Numbered from the stretch's first letter, positions 6,682 through 17,267 are shown. The stretch: 64,000 bases of DNA from Desulfotruncus alcoholivorax DSM 16058 (GCF_000430885.1 NZ_AUMW01000001.1:1-64000); one strand, 5' to 3'. The notes: a model not told the origin generated them from the sequence alone. Translations and numbers: made by a program.

Positions 6682-8286
6682 TTAGTTTACTTTGCGGTTG
6701 CGGCCGGCCCACTCTTTCTCACGCAGTTTATATTTCATAATTTTACCTGTTGAGGTTTTTGGCAATTCACCAAACTCTATCGCTTTGGGAACTTTGAACC
6801 GGGCCATATTCTCCCTGCAATAATTAATGATATCTTCCGGTGTTAGATTGCTGCCAGGCCTTGGTACGATAAAGGCTTTTGGAACTTCCCCCCATTTGGG
6901 GTCAGGTATGGCCACCACGGCTACTTCTTGAACATCAGGGTGGGTGTAAATAACGTTTTCAACCTCGACTGTTGAAATGTTTTCACCACCGCTTATAATG
7001 ATATCCTTCATGCGGTCCTTAATTTCAGCGTATCCGTTGGGGTGCATCACAGCCAGGTCACCGCTGTGGAACCAACCGCCCCGAAACGCTTCAGCTGTTG
7101 CTTCCGGCTGTTTATAATACCCCATCATAACATTATTGCCGCGCATCACAATTTCTCCAATGGTTTCTCCATCCCAGGGAACTGACTCCATTGTGGCAGG
7201 GTCCACCACATCCATATACATGGCGGTAATATAGGGAACACCCTGGCGAGCCTTGATTTTAGCCCGCTCATCCGCAGGCAGGCTGTCCCATTCCTCCTGC
7301 CATTCGCAAATGCTATGCGGCCCAAAAACTTCTGTTAACCCGTAAGTCTGGGTTACTGTTGCTCCGATGGCTTCCATGTTTTTGATTATCGTTGGTGCCG
7401 GTGGGGCACCTGCAGTCATTATGCTTAATTCGCGTTTCATTTTTACATCTTTGGCTTTAGGATAAGTAGACATGGAAATCAAGACGGTAGGTGCGGCACA
7501 AAGGTGAGATACCCCTTCAACTTCTATCAGACGGTAGATTTCCTCCGGAACAACCTTGCGCAGGCAAATATGGGTGCCGCCTACGGCGGTAACACCCCAG
7601 GTAAAACACCAGCCGTTGCAGTGGAACATGGGTAAAGTCCAAAGATAAACCGACCGTGAATTCATCCCGATTTCCAAAGCCTCACCGATTGCGTTCAGGT
7701 AAGCCCCGCGGTGGTGATACATGACGCCCTTGGGCAGCCCCGTGGTTCCACTGGTATAATTGATCGTTGCAACTTGATATTCGTCATCCACTTCAGTTTC
7801 TACATAATCGGTCGAACCGGTGGCTAAAAATGCTTCGTAATCCATCCCGTCAAAGGGCTTTTCATCGCTAATATCACAAATATTAACATAAGTAGTTACA
7901 TTGCTTAACGCGCCGGGGTTGACCAGGGCGGCGAATTCGTTGTCTACAAACAGAGCTTTGGCATCAGAGTGATTGATGATATAAGTAACTTCCTTTTCCA
8001 TTAAACGAATGTTGATGCTGACAAGGGCGGCCCCAATCATGGGCACGGCATAATGTGCTTCCAGCATTGGCGGGGTATTGGGGCAGATGAAAGCCACCTT
8101 GTCACCCTTGCCGATGCCTATGTTTTTCAATGCGTTGGCCAGACGCTTGACTCTATTATAAAACTCATCATATGTGTACCGCTGGTCATTATATATTACA
8201 GCAGTTTTATTTTTATAGACCATGGCACTTCTCTTGATAAAGTTTACCGGAGTTAGTACATCATAACAAACCTTGTTATTTAACAT
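6682..8286 (-). CDS. Acyl-CoA synthetase (fatty-acid-CoA ligase, AMP-binding)
   Basis: A 534-residue member of the ANL adenylating superfamily that activates a carboxylic acid with ATP to acyl-AMP and then acyl-CoA. The P-loop Y-T-S-G-T-T-G-L-P-K-G-V is at residues 177-188 and Y-G-L-T-E lies in the middle. Next come G-W-F-H-S-G-D and K-D-I-I-I-S-G-G-E-N-I-S, and the C-terminal catalytic lysine is in P-K-T-S-T-G-K. The L-P-M-F-H-C-N-G-W-C-F-T-W segment resembles the medium/long-chain acyl group of the family (AlkK/FadD3-like), so the substrate is likely a fatty or aromatic acid rather than acetate. It is monocistronic. The gap from 8287 to 8487 upstream is AT-rich, and I see no structured element there. 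Confidence 0.9.
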   Translation of the reverse strand: MLNNKVCYDVLTPVNFIKRSAMVYKNKTAVIYNDQRYTYDEFYNRVKRLANALKNIGIGKGDKVAFICPNTPPMLEAHYAVPMIGAALVSINIRLMEKEVTYIINHSDAKALFVDNEFAALVNPGALSNVTTYVNICDISDEKPFDGMDYEAFLATGSTDYVETEVDDEYQVATINYTSGTTGLPKGVMYHHRGAYLNAIGEALEIGMNSRSVYLWTLPMFHCNGWCFTWGVTAVGGTHICLRKVVPEEIYRLIEVEGVSHLCAAPTVLISMSTYPKAKDVKMKRELSIMTAGAPPAPTIIKNMEAIGATVTQTYGLTEVFGPHSICEWQEEWDSLPADERAKIKARQGVPYITAMYMDVVDPATMESVPWDGETIGEIVMRGNNVMMGYYKQPEATAEAFRGGWFHSGDLAVMHPNGYAEIKDRMKDIIISGGENISTVEVENVIYTHPDVQEVAVVAIPDPKWGEVPKAFIVPRPGSNLTPEDIINYCRENMARFKVPKAIEFGELPKTSTGKIMKYKLREKEWAGRNRKVN

Positions 8287-8487
8287 AGGTTAACCCCCCC
8301 CTTTAAATTTTTACAATGCATACAGTAAAAACAGTAATCCGCCTTTTAGTTGGTCACCCCTTTGTTTTTAAAATTTTTAAATATATATATATTCTGAAAT
8401 TAAAAGTAATTTCGACTTTTGTTTAAAAACTCCTTCTAGTTTTTTAAAAAAATATTCATTTTAATAAATAGAAAATTTTAAAATTTT

Positions 8488-9117
8488 TTAATTAATCGAA
8501 TTTATTATTTCTTTTAGTTTTCTTCCGGTTAATTGTGCCATAACTTTGTTACCCCGGTGATTAAGATGGCACTCGTCATAAAAATAAACCGGGTTTCCCC
8601 GCCCCGTACCCGGAAGACACAACGCAGTATAATAATCAATTAGCGGTATTGATTTGGAAGATGTATAATACTTCAACCATTCTCTAAATTGATCAAGCCA
8701 TAGCATCATTTCTTCAGCGCCAAAAGGTATGAAAGAACTGCCGCCTGAAGGATTGTGGCATAATGGTGTCGTTAGCCCGATTACAGGCTTTATGCCTGCA
8801 TCCCGGCATTGGCCAACCATTTCATCAACTGCTTTTTGGGAATGGACCGGGTCATTGTTGAGCCAGGCATCGTTAGAACCGCCAAGTATATGAACAAATG
8901 TTGGTTTATGACGTAAGACATCTCTAATAAACCTCCTGTGCATATCCATTAGCGAATCTCCGTTGATGCCAAGGTTGATAGCCTCAAGATTGCAGTGCAT
9001 GTTTTTTTGAAGTAAGCCAACCCAAGAGTATTCAGGGCCATAAGGATAACCATAAGTGATGCTGTCACCGATAAAAGCAGCAGTTATTTTTTTATTTTGG
9101 CTGATAACGGTCTTCAA
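8488..9117 (-). CDS. SGNH/GDSL-type esterase
   Basis: A 209-residue SGNH hydrolase. Block I is I-G-D-S-I-T with nucleophile S19, block II glycine is in G-I-N-G-D, block III is G-G-S-N-D (N82), and block V is D-E-C-H-L-N with catalytic D181 and H184. There is no signal peptide, so it should act in the cytoplasm as an esterase or lipase-like deacylase of unknown substrate. The start is TTG at 9117, overlapping the dedA stop in a TTGA. It is translationally coupled to the DedA membrane protein, and a lipid-related substrate is therefore possible (inference). Confidence 0.9.
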   Translation of the reverse strand: MKTVISQNKKITAAFIGDSITYGYPYGPEYSWVGLLQKNMHCNLEAINLGINGDSLMDMHRRFIRDVLRHKPTFVHILGGSNDAWLNNDPVHSQKAVDEMVGQCRDAGIKPVIGLTTPLCHNPSGGSSFIPFGAEEMMLWLDQFREWLKYYTSSKSIPLIDYYTALCLPGTGRGNPVYFYDECHLNHRGNKVMAQLTGRKLKEIINSIN

Positions 9118-9737
9118 ACTCTTTCACTCCTAGCCTGGCAGATCTGCTTTATCAAGAACTTTATAGCAAAATATACGATGATTAAAGCCATAATAGCCAG
9201 AGGTAAACGGTTATGCAGGTATGAGGCTATTTCTGGCCATTTTTGACCAAACAACATACCAATTGAAATATTGGCGGAAACCCAGATCACAGTGAAAATA
9301 AAATTGTAAAATAAAAAATGAGCCAGCTTTAAACCGCTTGCGCCGGCCATATAGGGTGTTAGGTTGCTTACCATTGGAACAAATCTGCCGGCAATAATAA
9401 ATAAAGGCGCAGATTGTTCAATCCAACTGCGTGCCCGTTTAATTTGATCTTTGGTAACGCTCTTGAATCTTTTGTTGTTAAAGATGGATTCTCCCATGCG
9501 CCAGCCGATAAAATAAGCAGCCACAGCCCCGATATTAAACCCGATTACTGACACTAAAAATACTTGATAAAAGTTCATTTCGTTTTGATTTACTAAGAAC
9601 CCGGAGAACATAACCATGACGCCGCCCGGAAAAGGAAAACCCAGGGCTTCAATTACCAATCCCCCTAACAGCCCGGCCAATCCATAATTGCGAAAAAATT
9701 CCATAACATATTCCAGAATGAATGCCTCCCTCCACAT
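9114..9737 (-). CDS. DedA family membrane protein (VTT domain)
   Basis: A 207-residue integral membrane protein of the DedA/SNARE-associated family. It has the conserved re-entrant segment G-F-P-F-P-G-G near residue 32 and the second half-motif G-R-F-V-P-M-V-S-N-L-T-P-Y-M-A-G, flanked by about five hydrophobic segments. Bacterial DedA proteins are implicated in flipping undecaprenyl phosphate or phospholipids and in envelope homeostasis. The open frame starts ATG at 9737. A strong GGAGGGAGG lies just inside it, so the true start may be a little downstream. It lies between pyk and the SGNH esterase and may belong to their transcript. Confidence 0.9.
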   Translation of the reverse strand: MWREAFILEYVMEFFRNYGLAGLLGGLVIEALGFPFPGGVMVMFSGFLVNQNEMNFYQVFLVSVIGFNIGAVAAYFIGWRMGESIFNNKRFKSVTKDQIKRARSWIEQSAPLFIIAGRFVPMVSNLTPYMAGASGLKLAHFLFYNFIFTVIWVSANISIGMLFGQKWPEIASYLHNRLPLAIMALIIVYFAIKFLIKQICQARSERV

Positions 9738-9779
9738 AATATCTTATCCAGGAGAGAGGCCAAATTTTCATTAATTATT

Positions 9780-11531
9780 TTATAAAACCCTGGCGGTACC
9801 TTTGTAGACAAGGCCCCTTTGACCGTCAACGGTTACAATTTCTCCATCAGGAATAATCGACGTCGCTCCTTCCAAGCCAACTATAACCGGTATTCCAAAT
9901 TCAAGGCCCACAATGGCGGCATGTGAAGTAAGACCGCCAACCTCGGTAATGATTGCCGATGCTTTTTCAATAGCGGGAATAAAATCACGATCAGTATCAT
10001 AAGTAACCAGTATTTGCCCTTCACGTAATTTTTCTACTGCTTCACGCCAACTTCCTGCGACACAAACACTGCCGGTGACAGCTTTATTTCCAATACCTGT
10101 TCCCCTGGCTATGATATCTCCAACAGTATGAACCTTGATCAGGTTTGTGGTTCCATGCACTCCAACCGGTACACCTGCGGTTATTACCGTAAGGTCGCCG
10201 GCCTTGATCAAACCGGCAGCAAGTGAAACCTCCACTGCAGCATTAATCATGCTATCTGTATCCTCGGTCCGTCCAACCAGCAGGGGCTGTACTCCCCAAA
10301 CAAGAGCCAGTTTACGCAAAACCTTGGCATGCGGGGTTGCCGCTATAACCGGCGCCCTGGGCCTGTACTTGCTTACCATTCTGGCGGTATAACCCGCTTC
10401 AGTGGATGAAATAATAGCGGCTGCACCAAGATCCATGGCCGTTGTAACTGTGGCATGACTGATGGCGTCTGTTACCGTTTTGGAGAGCGCCCGGCGTTTA
10501 TTTTTCAACAGTTCCTCAAATTTAATGGCCGATTCCGCCTGGGCGGCTATTCTTGCCATGGTTTCAACGGCTTCGATGGGATATTTACCCGCAGCAGTTT
10601 CTCCTGAAAGCATAATAGCGTCCGTTCCGTCCAGTATAGCGTTGGCCACGTCACTGGCCTCGGCCCTGGTTGGGCGCGGGTTCTGAATCATCGACTCCAG
10701 CATCTGAGTTGCTGTTATTACAGGTTTTCCGGTTTGATTGCATTTTTCAATGATAGTTTTTTGAATCAGGGGCACTTCCTCCGGGGGAATTTCCACGCCC
10801 AAATCGCCCCGGGCCACCATTATACCGTCTGAAACCTTGATGATTTCAGCCAGGTTAACAACCGCTTCCCTGCTTTCAATTTTAGAAATGATGTCCATGT
10901 GGCCGTTATTATCCTCAATAATTCTTCTAATGGCCAATACATCGGAAGCTTTACGAATAAAGGACGCGGCAACAAAATCAAGATTATTCTCAATGCCAAA
11001 GATGATATCTTTTTTGTCATTTTCGGTTAGGGATGGCAGGCTTACCTTCACACCGGGGACATTAACACCCTTTTGGCTGGTGATTTCGCCCCCGTTCTCT
11101 ATTTTACAAAAAATATTAGGCCCGTCCACAGCCTTCACACGCAGCGCAATCAGCCCGTCTGAAATGAGTATTCTATCACCGGCCTTGACATCACCGGGCA
11201 GTCCCTTGTATGAGACCGGTAATAGCTGTTCGGTTCCTTTTACGTCTTCGGTGGTTAAGCAGACATCGGCGCCGGCTTTTAATTCCACCGGTTCTTTTTC
11301 CAGCATGCCAAGCCGTATTTCCGGGCCTTTAGTATCTAACATGATTGCTATATTTTTCCCAACATTGCCGGCAGCCTCACGAATCGCCTTTATGCGCTTG
11401 GCATGCTCTTCGTGGGTGCCGTGAGAAAAGTTCAGCCTGGCAACATTCATGCCCGCCAGCATCATTTTTTCCAACATTTCAACGGATTCACTGGCCGGGC
11501 CAATAGTACAAACTATTTTTGTGCGGCGCAA
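9780..11531 (-). CDS. pyk: Pyruvate kinase with C-terminal PEP-utilizer domain
   Basis: A 583-residue pyruvate kinase converting PEP and ADP to pyruvate and ATP. The start is TTG at 11531 after GGAGG (9-base spacing): M-R-R-T-K-I-V-C-T-I-G-P-A. The active-site signature I-I-S-K-I-E-S-R-E-A-V contains the catalytic lysine, and M-V-A-R-G-D-L-G-V-E-I follows. The last ~100 residues form the extra phosphohistidine-like PEP-utilizer domain (G-G-L-T-S-H-A-A-I-V), as in Bacillus and other Firmicute enzymes. This explains a length greater than the ~470 of enteric forms. It lies 25 bases after pfkA, forming the classical pfkA-pyk glycolytic pair. Confidence 0.98.
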   Translation of the reverse strand: MRRTKIVCTIGPASESVEMLEKMMLAGMNVARLNFSHGTHEEHAKRIKAIREAAGNVGKNIAIMLDTKGPEIRLGMLEKEPVELKAGADVCLTTEDVKGTEQLLPVSYKGLPGDVKAGDRILISDGLIALRVKAVDGPNIFCKIENGGEITSQKGVNVPGVKVSLPSLTENDKKDIIFGIENNLDFVAASFIRKASDVLAIRRIIEDNNGHMDIISKIESREAVVNLAEIIKVSDGIMVARGDLGVEIPPEEVPLIQKTIIEKCNQTGKPVITATQMLESMIQNPRPTRAEASDVANAILDGTDAIMLSGETAAGKYPIEAVETMARIAAQAESAIKFEELLKNKRRALSKTVTDAISHATVTTAMDLGAAAIISSTEAGYTARMVSKYRPRAPVIAATPHAKVLRKLALVWGVQPLLVGRTEDTDSMINAAVEVSLAAGLIKAGDLTVITAGVPVGVHGTTNLIKVHTVGDIIARGTGIGNKAVTGSVCVAGSWREAVEKLREGQILVTYDTDRDFIPAIEKASAIITEVGGLTSHAAIVGLEFGIPVIVGLEGATSIIPDGEIVTVDGQRGLVYKGTARVL

Positions 11532-11556
11532 ATTTAGCTACCTCCTTTGGCGGTGG

Positions 11557-12594
<1,038 letters not shown>

Positions 12595-12633
12595 TTAAAT
12601 ATGCAATTTATTTTTACCGGGTGCCCGCAATCT

Positions 12634-12662
12634 GAAAAAAATCCAGAGCAAACTCTGGATCT
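12634..12662 (-). terminator. Intrinsic terminator of mtrB
   Basis: ATCCAGAG (12641-12648) pairs with CTCTGGAT (12653-12660) around a 4-base loop and is followed on the minus strand by TTTTTTTC. It starts at the mtrB stop codon. Confidence 0.85.
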
Positions 12663-12895
12663 TAATCTTCAACGGTCTTTATTTTACCATGCTTGGTTAG
12701 CAGCTCAGCGCGCCCGCGAATTTTTATGGCGGAAGTGTGCTCGGTAAATTGTGCAATCATTATCTCGCCCTTGTCCAGCTTTTCGGAATGGTGGAATTTG
12801 GTATCTCGGCCACGGGTTAGACCTATTATCGTAACCCCGTTTTCAAGCGCTTTAATCACAACATAATCACCTGTTATTTCAGGTAATGCAGTCAA
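12662..12895 (-). CDS. mtrB: TRAP, trp RNA-binding attenuation protein
   Basis: About 77 residues, matching Bacillus TRAP almost end to end: [18 protein letters not shown], then [14 protein letters not shown], then [15 protein letters not shown]. The RNA-contacting K-F, K and R of the K-I-R-G motif and the tryptophan-pocket threonines are present. TRAP forms an 11-mer ring that binds about 11 (G/U)AG repeats in trp leader RNA when tryptophan is abundant. The chosen TTG (12895) has GAGGTG 6 bases upstream; a GTG at 12904 is also possible. No mtrA, anti-TRAP or trp gene lies in the window. Its place between dnaE and pfkA is unusual. Confidence 0.95.
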   Translation of the reverse strand: MTALPEITGDYVVIKALENGVTIIGLTRGRDTKFHHSEKLDKGEIMIAQFTEHTSAIKIRGRAELLTKHGKIKTVED

Positions 12896-12939
12896 TTGTT
12901 TCACCTCGTTTTAAAAATTGCCTTCAAATTACCTATTAG

Positions 12940-12975
12940 TTGGGGACATTCCTCGCAGAAGTGTGTCCCCTTTCC
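12940..12975. repeat. Family B palindromic repeat copy (B1)
   Basis: TTGGGGACATTCCTC, a short spacer and AGTGTGTCCCCTTTCC give an imperfect hairpin with a GGGGACA/TGTCCCC core. Related copies occur at 19776, 25303, 51906 and (degenerate) 53988. This copy lies between dnaE and mtrB. Confidence 0.85.
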
Positions 12976-13019
12976 TTGTTTTCTCCTTTCCTTATTATCC
13001 ATTAATTCTCAAGTAAAAG

Positions 13020-16000
13020 TCAACTAATTAAGCCCGCAACCTGTCCCTGCTCCGACATGGGATTTTTAACTTTAATGCTGTTTGCTCCAAGCAGTTCAAC
13101 AAGCTCATCAGCCACCGCCGTGTCAAGGTTGACCCAAAACCTGCGATCTGCCCGGGCCAGTTTTTTATCGCTTGGAAAATAGATATAAACCGGGCAGTCG
13201 CCTGGAAAAGAACAAAGGATTGCTTGTATTTCGGATACCAGTTTAGGTGAAGCCTGTTCAATTTTTATATATAATTCTCCAATATTCTTCTTATTTAATA
13301 TCTCCAGTGAATTAACAATTATTTTTACTTCATCACCGTTTTGATTAACGTTTCCCTTGACTAAAACCGGGTTGTCAGCTTTCAGTAATGATATATGCTG
13401 CTGGTAAACGCGTGGAAAAATAACCAGCTCAACCGAGCCGGTCAAATCTTCCAGCACTGCAAAGGCCATGTTATCTCCTTTTTTGGTGGTAATTTTTTTA
13501 ATGGTACCAAGCATCCCACCCACCGTCACTTCAGCGCGCTCCTCCAAATCTGCCAGCCCGGCCACCTGGTGAGTGGACTGCCGGTTAATTGATTCACGAT
13601 ATTCCGAAAGTGGATGCCCGCTGACGTAAAGGCCCAAAGCCTCCTTTTCCATGTTCAGCAATTCGCCCTGAGAGAATTCTCTTATCTCGGGCATTTCGAC
13701 AACCAAGGTATCTTTTATTTCCTCACCCCAGAAATCAAGTAGGGATAGCTGCCCGGTTTCCCGGTCTTTATGCGAAGCCTGGGCCAAACTAAGCCCCGCA
13801 TCTATGGCAGCCAGCATCTGTGAGCGATAATGCCCCAGTGAATCAAGTGCTCCGCTTTTAACCAGATTTTCCATAACCCTGCGGTTAACCATTCTTGTGT
13901 TCATTCTCTGGCAAAAGTCCGCAAAGGACTTATAAGGTTGACCGGATTTTTTTCTTTCTTCGATGATCCATTTAACTGCATTTAAACCAACATTTTTTAT
14001 GGCAGCCAGGCCAAAACGTATTTTATCGCCGTCCACAGTGAAATTTTCACCGCTGACGTTAACATCCGGAGGGAGTACGTCAATATTCATTCTGCGGCAT
14101 TCTTCAATAAACACAGCCACCTTGTCCGTATTGTCTTTAACCGATGTTAAAAGCGCGGCCATGTATTCAACCGGGTAATTGGCCTTTAAAAAAGCAGTTT
14201 GGTACGAAACCATAGCATAGGCGGCGCTATGGCTTTTGTTAAATCCATAGCCGGCAAAGTATTCCATTAAGTCAAATACCTGCCCGGCTATTTCCGCGTC
14301 AACATTGTTTTTAACAGCGCCCTCAATAAATTTGGTCCGCTGCCCCGCAATAATCTCAGGCTTTTTCTTGCCCATAGCCCGCCGCAATAAATCGGCCTCA
14401 CCCAGTGTAAAACCGGAAAGGTCGCTGGCAATGCGCATTACCTGCTCCTGGTAAAGAATTACTCCGTAGGTGTCCCGGAGAATTGGCTCGAGCTTGGGAT
14501 GAAGATAAGCCACCTTTTTTTCACCGTGCTTGTTTTTGATAAAATCTTCAACCATCCCGCTGCCCAGGGGCCCGGGGCGATACAGGGCAACCAGGGCGAC
14601 AATATCCTCAAATACTTCCGGCCTTAAATCACGTAAGATAGCTCTCATGCCGCTGCTTTCCAGCTGAAACACCCCGACCCCGTCACCGTTGCATAAAAGC
14701 TCAAACGTTTTCGGATCATCCAGCGGTATTTCATCAATGTTTATTTTGATCCCCCGGTTAGAGTGAATCATATTAACGGCATCCGCTATTACCGTAAGGG
14801 TGCGTAATCCCAATAAGTCCATTTTTAACAAGCCCAGTTCCTCCACCTGGTCCTTGGCGAACTGAGTGGTCAGCGGGCCTTCTGCAGCCTTGTATAAAGG
14901 CACGTAATGAGTCAGGGGCTGGCGTGTAATCACCACCCCGGCTGCATGAGTGGAGGCGTGCCTGGGCATGCCCTCCACAAGGGCGGCCATGTCGATAAGC
15001 TTTTTTACCTGGCTGTCTTCCCGGTAAAGAGTGGTCAAATCTGTAGATTCCTGCAGCGCTTTCTCAATGGTTATTTTTAATTCGTTCGGCACCATTTTGG
15101 CTATCCGGTCTACGTCGCCATAGGGCATCCCCAGCGCCCGGCCGACATCCCTTATGGCGGCTTTGGCAGCCATTGTTCCAAAGGTGGCAATTTGAGCTAC
15201 CCTGTCGCTGCCATATTTCCTGGCTACATAGTCAATAACCTCGGTGCGCCTTTCAAAACAGAAATCTATATCAATATCAGGCATAGAAACCCTTTCCGGA
15301 TTAAGAAATCTTTCAAACAGCAGGTTGTACTTTAACGGGTCAATGTTAGTTATGCCCAATACATAAGCCACCAGGCTGCCGGCCGCAGAACCGCGCCCGG
15401 GCCCTACCGGTATCCCGGCTTCCCTGGCGAAATGAATAAAGTCCCAAACGATTAAAAAGTAGGCCGAATACCCCATTTGTTTAATAACTTTAAGTTCGTA
15501 TTCCAGCCGCTGCTGTATAGTTTCATTCATTTCACCAAAACGCCAACTGACCCCCTGCAGGCACAACTCACGCAGGTAGCTGTCGACCGTATGTCCATCG
15601 GGAACCGTGTATACCGGCAGGTGAAGGTTGCCAAATTCCAATTCCACGTGGCAGCGTTCCGCAATTCTATTGGTATTATCCATGGCCTCGCGCAATTCTC
15701 CAAACAACAAGGCCATTTCCTGCTCGCTTTTAAGATATAGTTCCTGCGATTGAAATTTCATTCGCCCGGGGTCATCCACGGTTTTTCCGGTCTGAATGCA
15801 CAACAAAACATCTTGCATTTCACTGTGTTCACGCAATACATAATGTACATCATTAGTAGCAACCAGGGGTATGCCGGTTTTTTTATGCAATTCCAACAAG
15901 CCGCGATTGGCCTTCTTTTGATCCTCAAAGCCATGCTCCTGCAGTTCCAGGTAGAAATTGTCCCGGCCAAAAATATCCAGGTAATCAGACGCGCTTCGGC

Positions 16001-16460
16001 CGGCCTGCCCGTAATCGCCTTTAATAACCTGGGATGCGATTTCACCGGCAATGCAGCCGCTTAAAGCAATTAGCCCGTCACTGTGGGCTGCCAGCAGTTC
16101 TTTATCTACCCTGGGCTTATAGTAAAAACCTTCGGTAAAGCCTATTGAGACAACTTTCAGCAGATTTCTATAACCTGTTTCGTTTTCAGCCAGCAACACC
16201 AGGTGATATAAGTTGTCGTCTATTTTGGGAGTGCGGTCATGCCTGGTACGTGGCGCAACGTATACTTCACAGCCGATTACAGGCTTAATGCCTTTTTTAT
16301 GGCAGGCTTTATAAAAGTCCACTACGCCGTACATTACCCCGTGGTCTGTTATGGCCAGTGATTGCATGCCTAATTGGGTTGCCGTTTCAACAAGCTGCTT
16401 GATTCTGGCTGCGCCGTCCAGCAGGCTGTACTCTGTGTGCACATGTAAGTGAGCAAACAA
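13020..16460 (-). CDS. dnaE: DNA polymerase III subunit alpha
   Basis: About 1146 residues, the normal length for DnaE1-type replicative polymerase. The N-terminal PHP domain starts M-F-A-H-L-H-V-H-T-E-Y-S-L-L-D-G. The palm domain carries P-D-I-D-I-D-F with the catalytic aspartates and G-P-G-R-G-S-A-A-G-S. A helix-hairpin-helix thumb/finger region and a C-terminal OB-fold (V-T-V-G-G-M-L-G-T-I) follow. The open frame reaches 16478, but I prefer TTG at 16460, 8 bases after GGAGG and giving the standard N-terminus. It follows the methyltransferase gene by 18 bases and is probably its operon partner. The stop codon is followed by a family B repeat and mtrB. Confidence 0.97.
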   Translation of the reverse strand: MFAHLHVHTEYSLLDGAARIKQLVETATQLGMQSLAITDHGVMYGVVDFYKACHKKGIKPVIGCEVYVAPRTRHDRTPKIDDNLYHLVLLAENETGYRNLLKVVSIGFTEGFYYKPRVDKELLAAHSDGLIALSGCIAGEIASQVIKGDYGQAGRSASDYLDIFGRDNFYLELQEHGFEDQKKANRGLLELHKKTGIPLVATNDVHYVLREHSEMQDVLLCIQTGKTVDDPGRMKFQSQELYLKSEQEMALLFGELREAMDNTNRIAERCHVELEFGNLHLPVYTVPDGHTVDSYLRELCLQGVSWRFGEMNETIQQRLEYELKVIKQMGYSAYFLIVWDFIHFAREAGIPVGPGRGSAAGSLVAYVLGITNIDPLKYNLLFERFLNPERVSMPDIDIDFCFERRTEVIDYVARKYGSDRVAQIATFGTMAAKAAIRDVGRALGMPYGDVDRIAKMVPNELKITIEKALQESTDLTTLYREDSQVKKLIDMAALVEGMPRHASTHAAGVVITRQPLTHYVPLYKAAEGPLTTQFAKDQVEELGLLKMDLLGLRTLTVIADAVNMIHSNRGIKINIDEIPLDDPKTFELLCNGDGVGVFQLESSGMRAILRDLRPEVFEDIVALVALYRPGPLGSGMVEDFIKNKHGEKKVAYLHPKLEPILRDTYGVILYQEQVMRIASDLSGFTLGEADLLRRAMGKKKPEIIAGQRTKFIEGAVKNNVDAEIAGQVFDLMEYFAGYGFNKSHSAAYAMVSYQTAFLKANYPVEYMAALLTSVKDNTDKVAVFIEECRRMNIDVLPPDVNVSGENFTVDGDKIRFGLAAIKNVGLNAVKWIIEERKKSGQPYKSFADFCQRMNTRMVNRRVMENLVKSGALDSLGHYRSQMLAAIDAGLSLAQASHKDRETGQLSLLDFWGEEIKDTLVVEMPEIREFSQGELLNMEKEALGLYVSGHPLSEYRESINRQSTHQVAGLADLEERAEVTVGGMLGTIKKITTKKGDNMAFAVLEDLTGSVELVIFPRVYQQHISLLKADNPVLVKGNVNQNGDEVKIIVNSLEILNKKNIGELYIKIEQASPKLVSEIQAILCSFPGDCPVYIYFPSDKKLARADRRFWVNLDTAVADELVELLGANSIKVKNPMSEQGQVAGLIS

Positions 16461-16478
16461 CCAAAAAACCTCCAACAA

Positions 16479-17111
16479 CTATAAAAATTTAATGTGGTGC
16501 ACATGAATTTCATAGTAGGGGAAATATGGGTCGTCAATAATAATTGGGATCATAAAATCGCGTTGATCTGTTTGGGCAGAAGCGCAAAGTTCCTTTATAA
16601 AATCAAAGGTCGCCGGTCTGCCCGGATGAGCCATTAAAAGGTTGCCGCCTTTAGAAATAACCTGCCTGATTACGCTTAGAAGATGCACATTTAATTTGGG
16701 GTCATAAAAAATATCCGAACCCATAACCCAGCCAAATTGCCTGTCTATTTTAAAATTGCGCCAGTCACCCAAGAATGTCTGAAAATCTTTCAGCCCGTTT
16801 CGCGCGGCATTTATGCTGGCCAGTTCCAACGCCAGGGGATTGAAATCCGAAAAAGTAACCTTTGCGCCCCTAAGACCACAGACTATACCGGGCAATCCAA
16901 GCCCTGTTCCCAGTTCCAGCAATTCCTCGTCCCCGAAGTGAAGGTTGTCCCAAATCCACCGGGACAAGCCGCGGGCCGCAGGCCAAATTTCAGCCCAACA
17001 TGGAACCTTGTCTTCATCTGCGGGGTCCGTTATTAATGCTTCCACATTTTTAACCACTGTTAAGTTTATTGTATAACCAGGCAGCTCAAATAAAGTTTCA
17101 GTGGTTTCCAC
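16479..17111 (-). CDS. Class I SAM-dependent methyltransferase (METTL/lysine-methyltransferase-like)
   Basis: A 210-residue Rossmann methyltransferase. Motif I is L-L-E-L-G-T-G-L-G-L-P-G-I, motif II is V-T-F-S-D-F-N-P-L-A-L-E-L, and D-I-F-Y-D-P takes the place of the D-x-x-Y motif of the METTL21/EFM protein-lysine methyltransferase group. The N-terminal P-C-W-A-E-I-W-P-A-A-R-G-L is typical of this group. It probably methylates a protein lysine or a small molecule; the substrate is unknown. The start is GTG at 17111. The dnaE frame begins 18 bases after its stop, so the two share a transcript. Confidence 0.8.
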   Translation of the reverse strand: METTETLFELPGYTINLTVVKNVEALITDPADEDKVPCWAEIWPAARGLSRWIWDNLHFGDEELLELGTGLGLPGIVCGLRGAKVTFSDFNPLALELASINAARNGLKDFQTFLGDWRNFKIDRQFGWVMGSDIFYDPKLNVHLLSVIRQVISKGGNLLMAHPGRPATFDFIKELCASAQTDQRDFMIPIIIDDPYFPYYEIHVHHIKFL

Positions 17112-17197
17112 GGGCTGATGTCCACCGTCCTTTACATGAAAAACGCGATTAAATCAGTTCCCTTATTACGCGCTTTTCAGTACTTTTTTCCTTAGCT

Positions 17198-17217
17198 CTG
17201 GTCATATATATGACCAG
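17198..17217. promoter_or_regulatory. Perfect 20-bp palindrome, possible operator
   Basis: CTGGTCATATATATGACCAG is identical to its own reverse complement. It lies about 87 bases upstream of the methyltransferase-dnaE unit and before the terminator of the sigma-54 regulator. A dyad of this length with no T-run and a central AT core resembles a dimeric repressor site. Which protein binds it is unknown. Confidence 0.4.
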
Positions 17218-17238
17218 AATAATTTTAAAAAAGTGCAT

Positions 17239-17267
17239 TAAAAAATCCCCTTGCTAAGGGGATTTTA
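17239..17267 (-). terminator. Intrinsic terminator of the sigma-54 regulator gene
   Basis: AAAATCCCCTT-AGC-AAGGGGATTTTTT on the minus strand. It begins about 30 bases after the stop. Confidence 0.9.
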
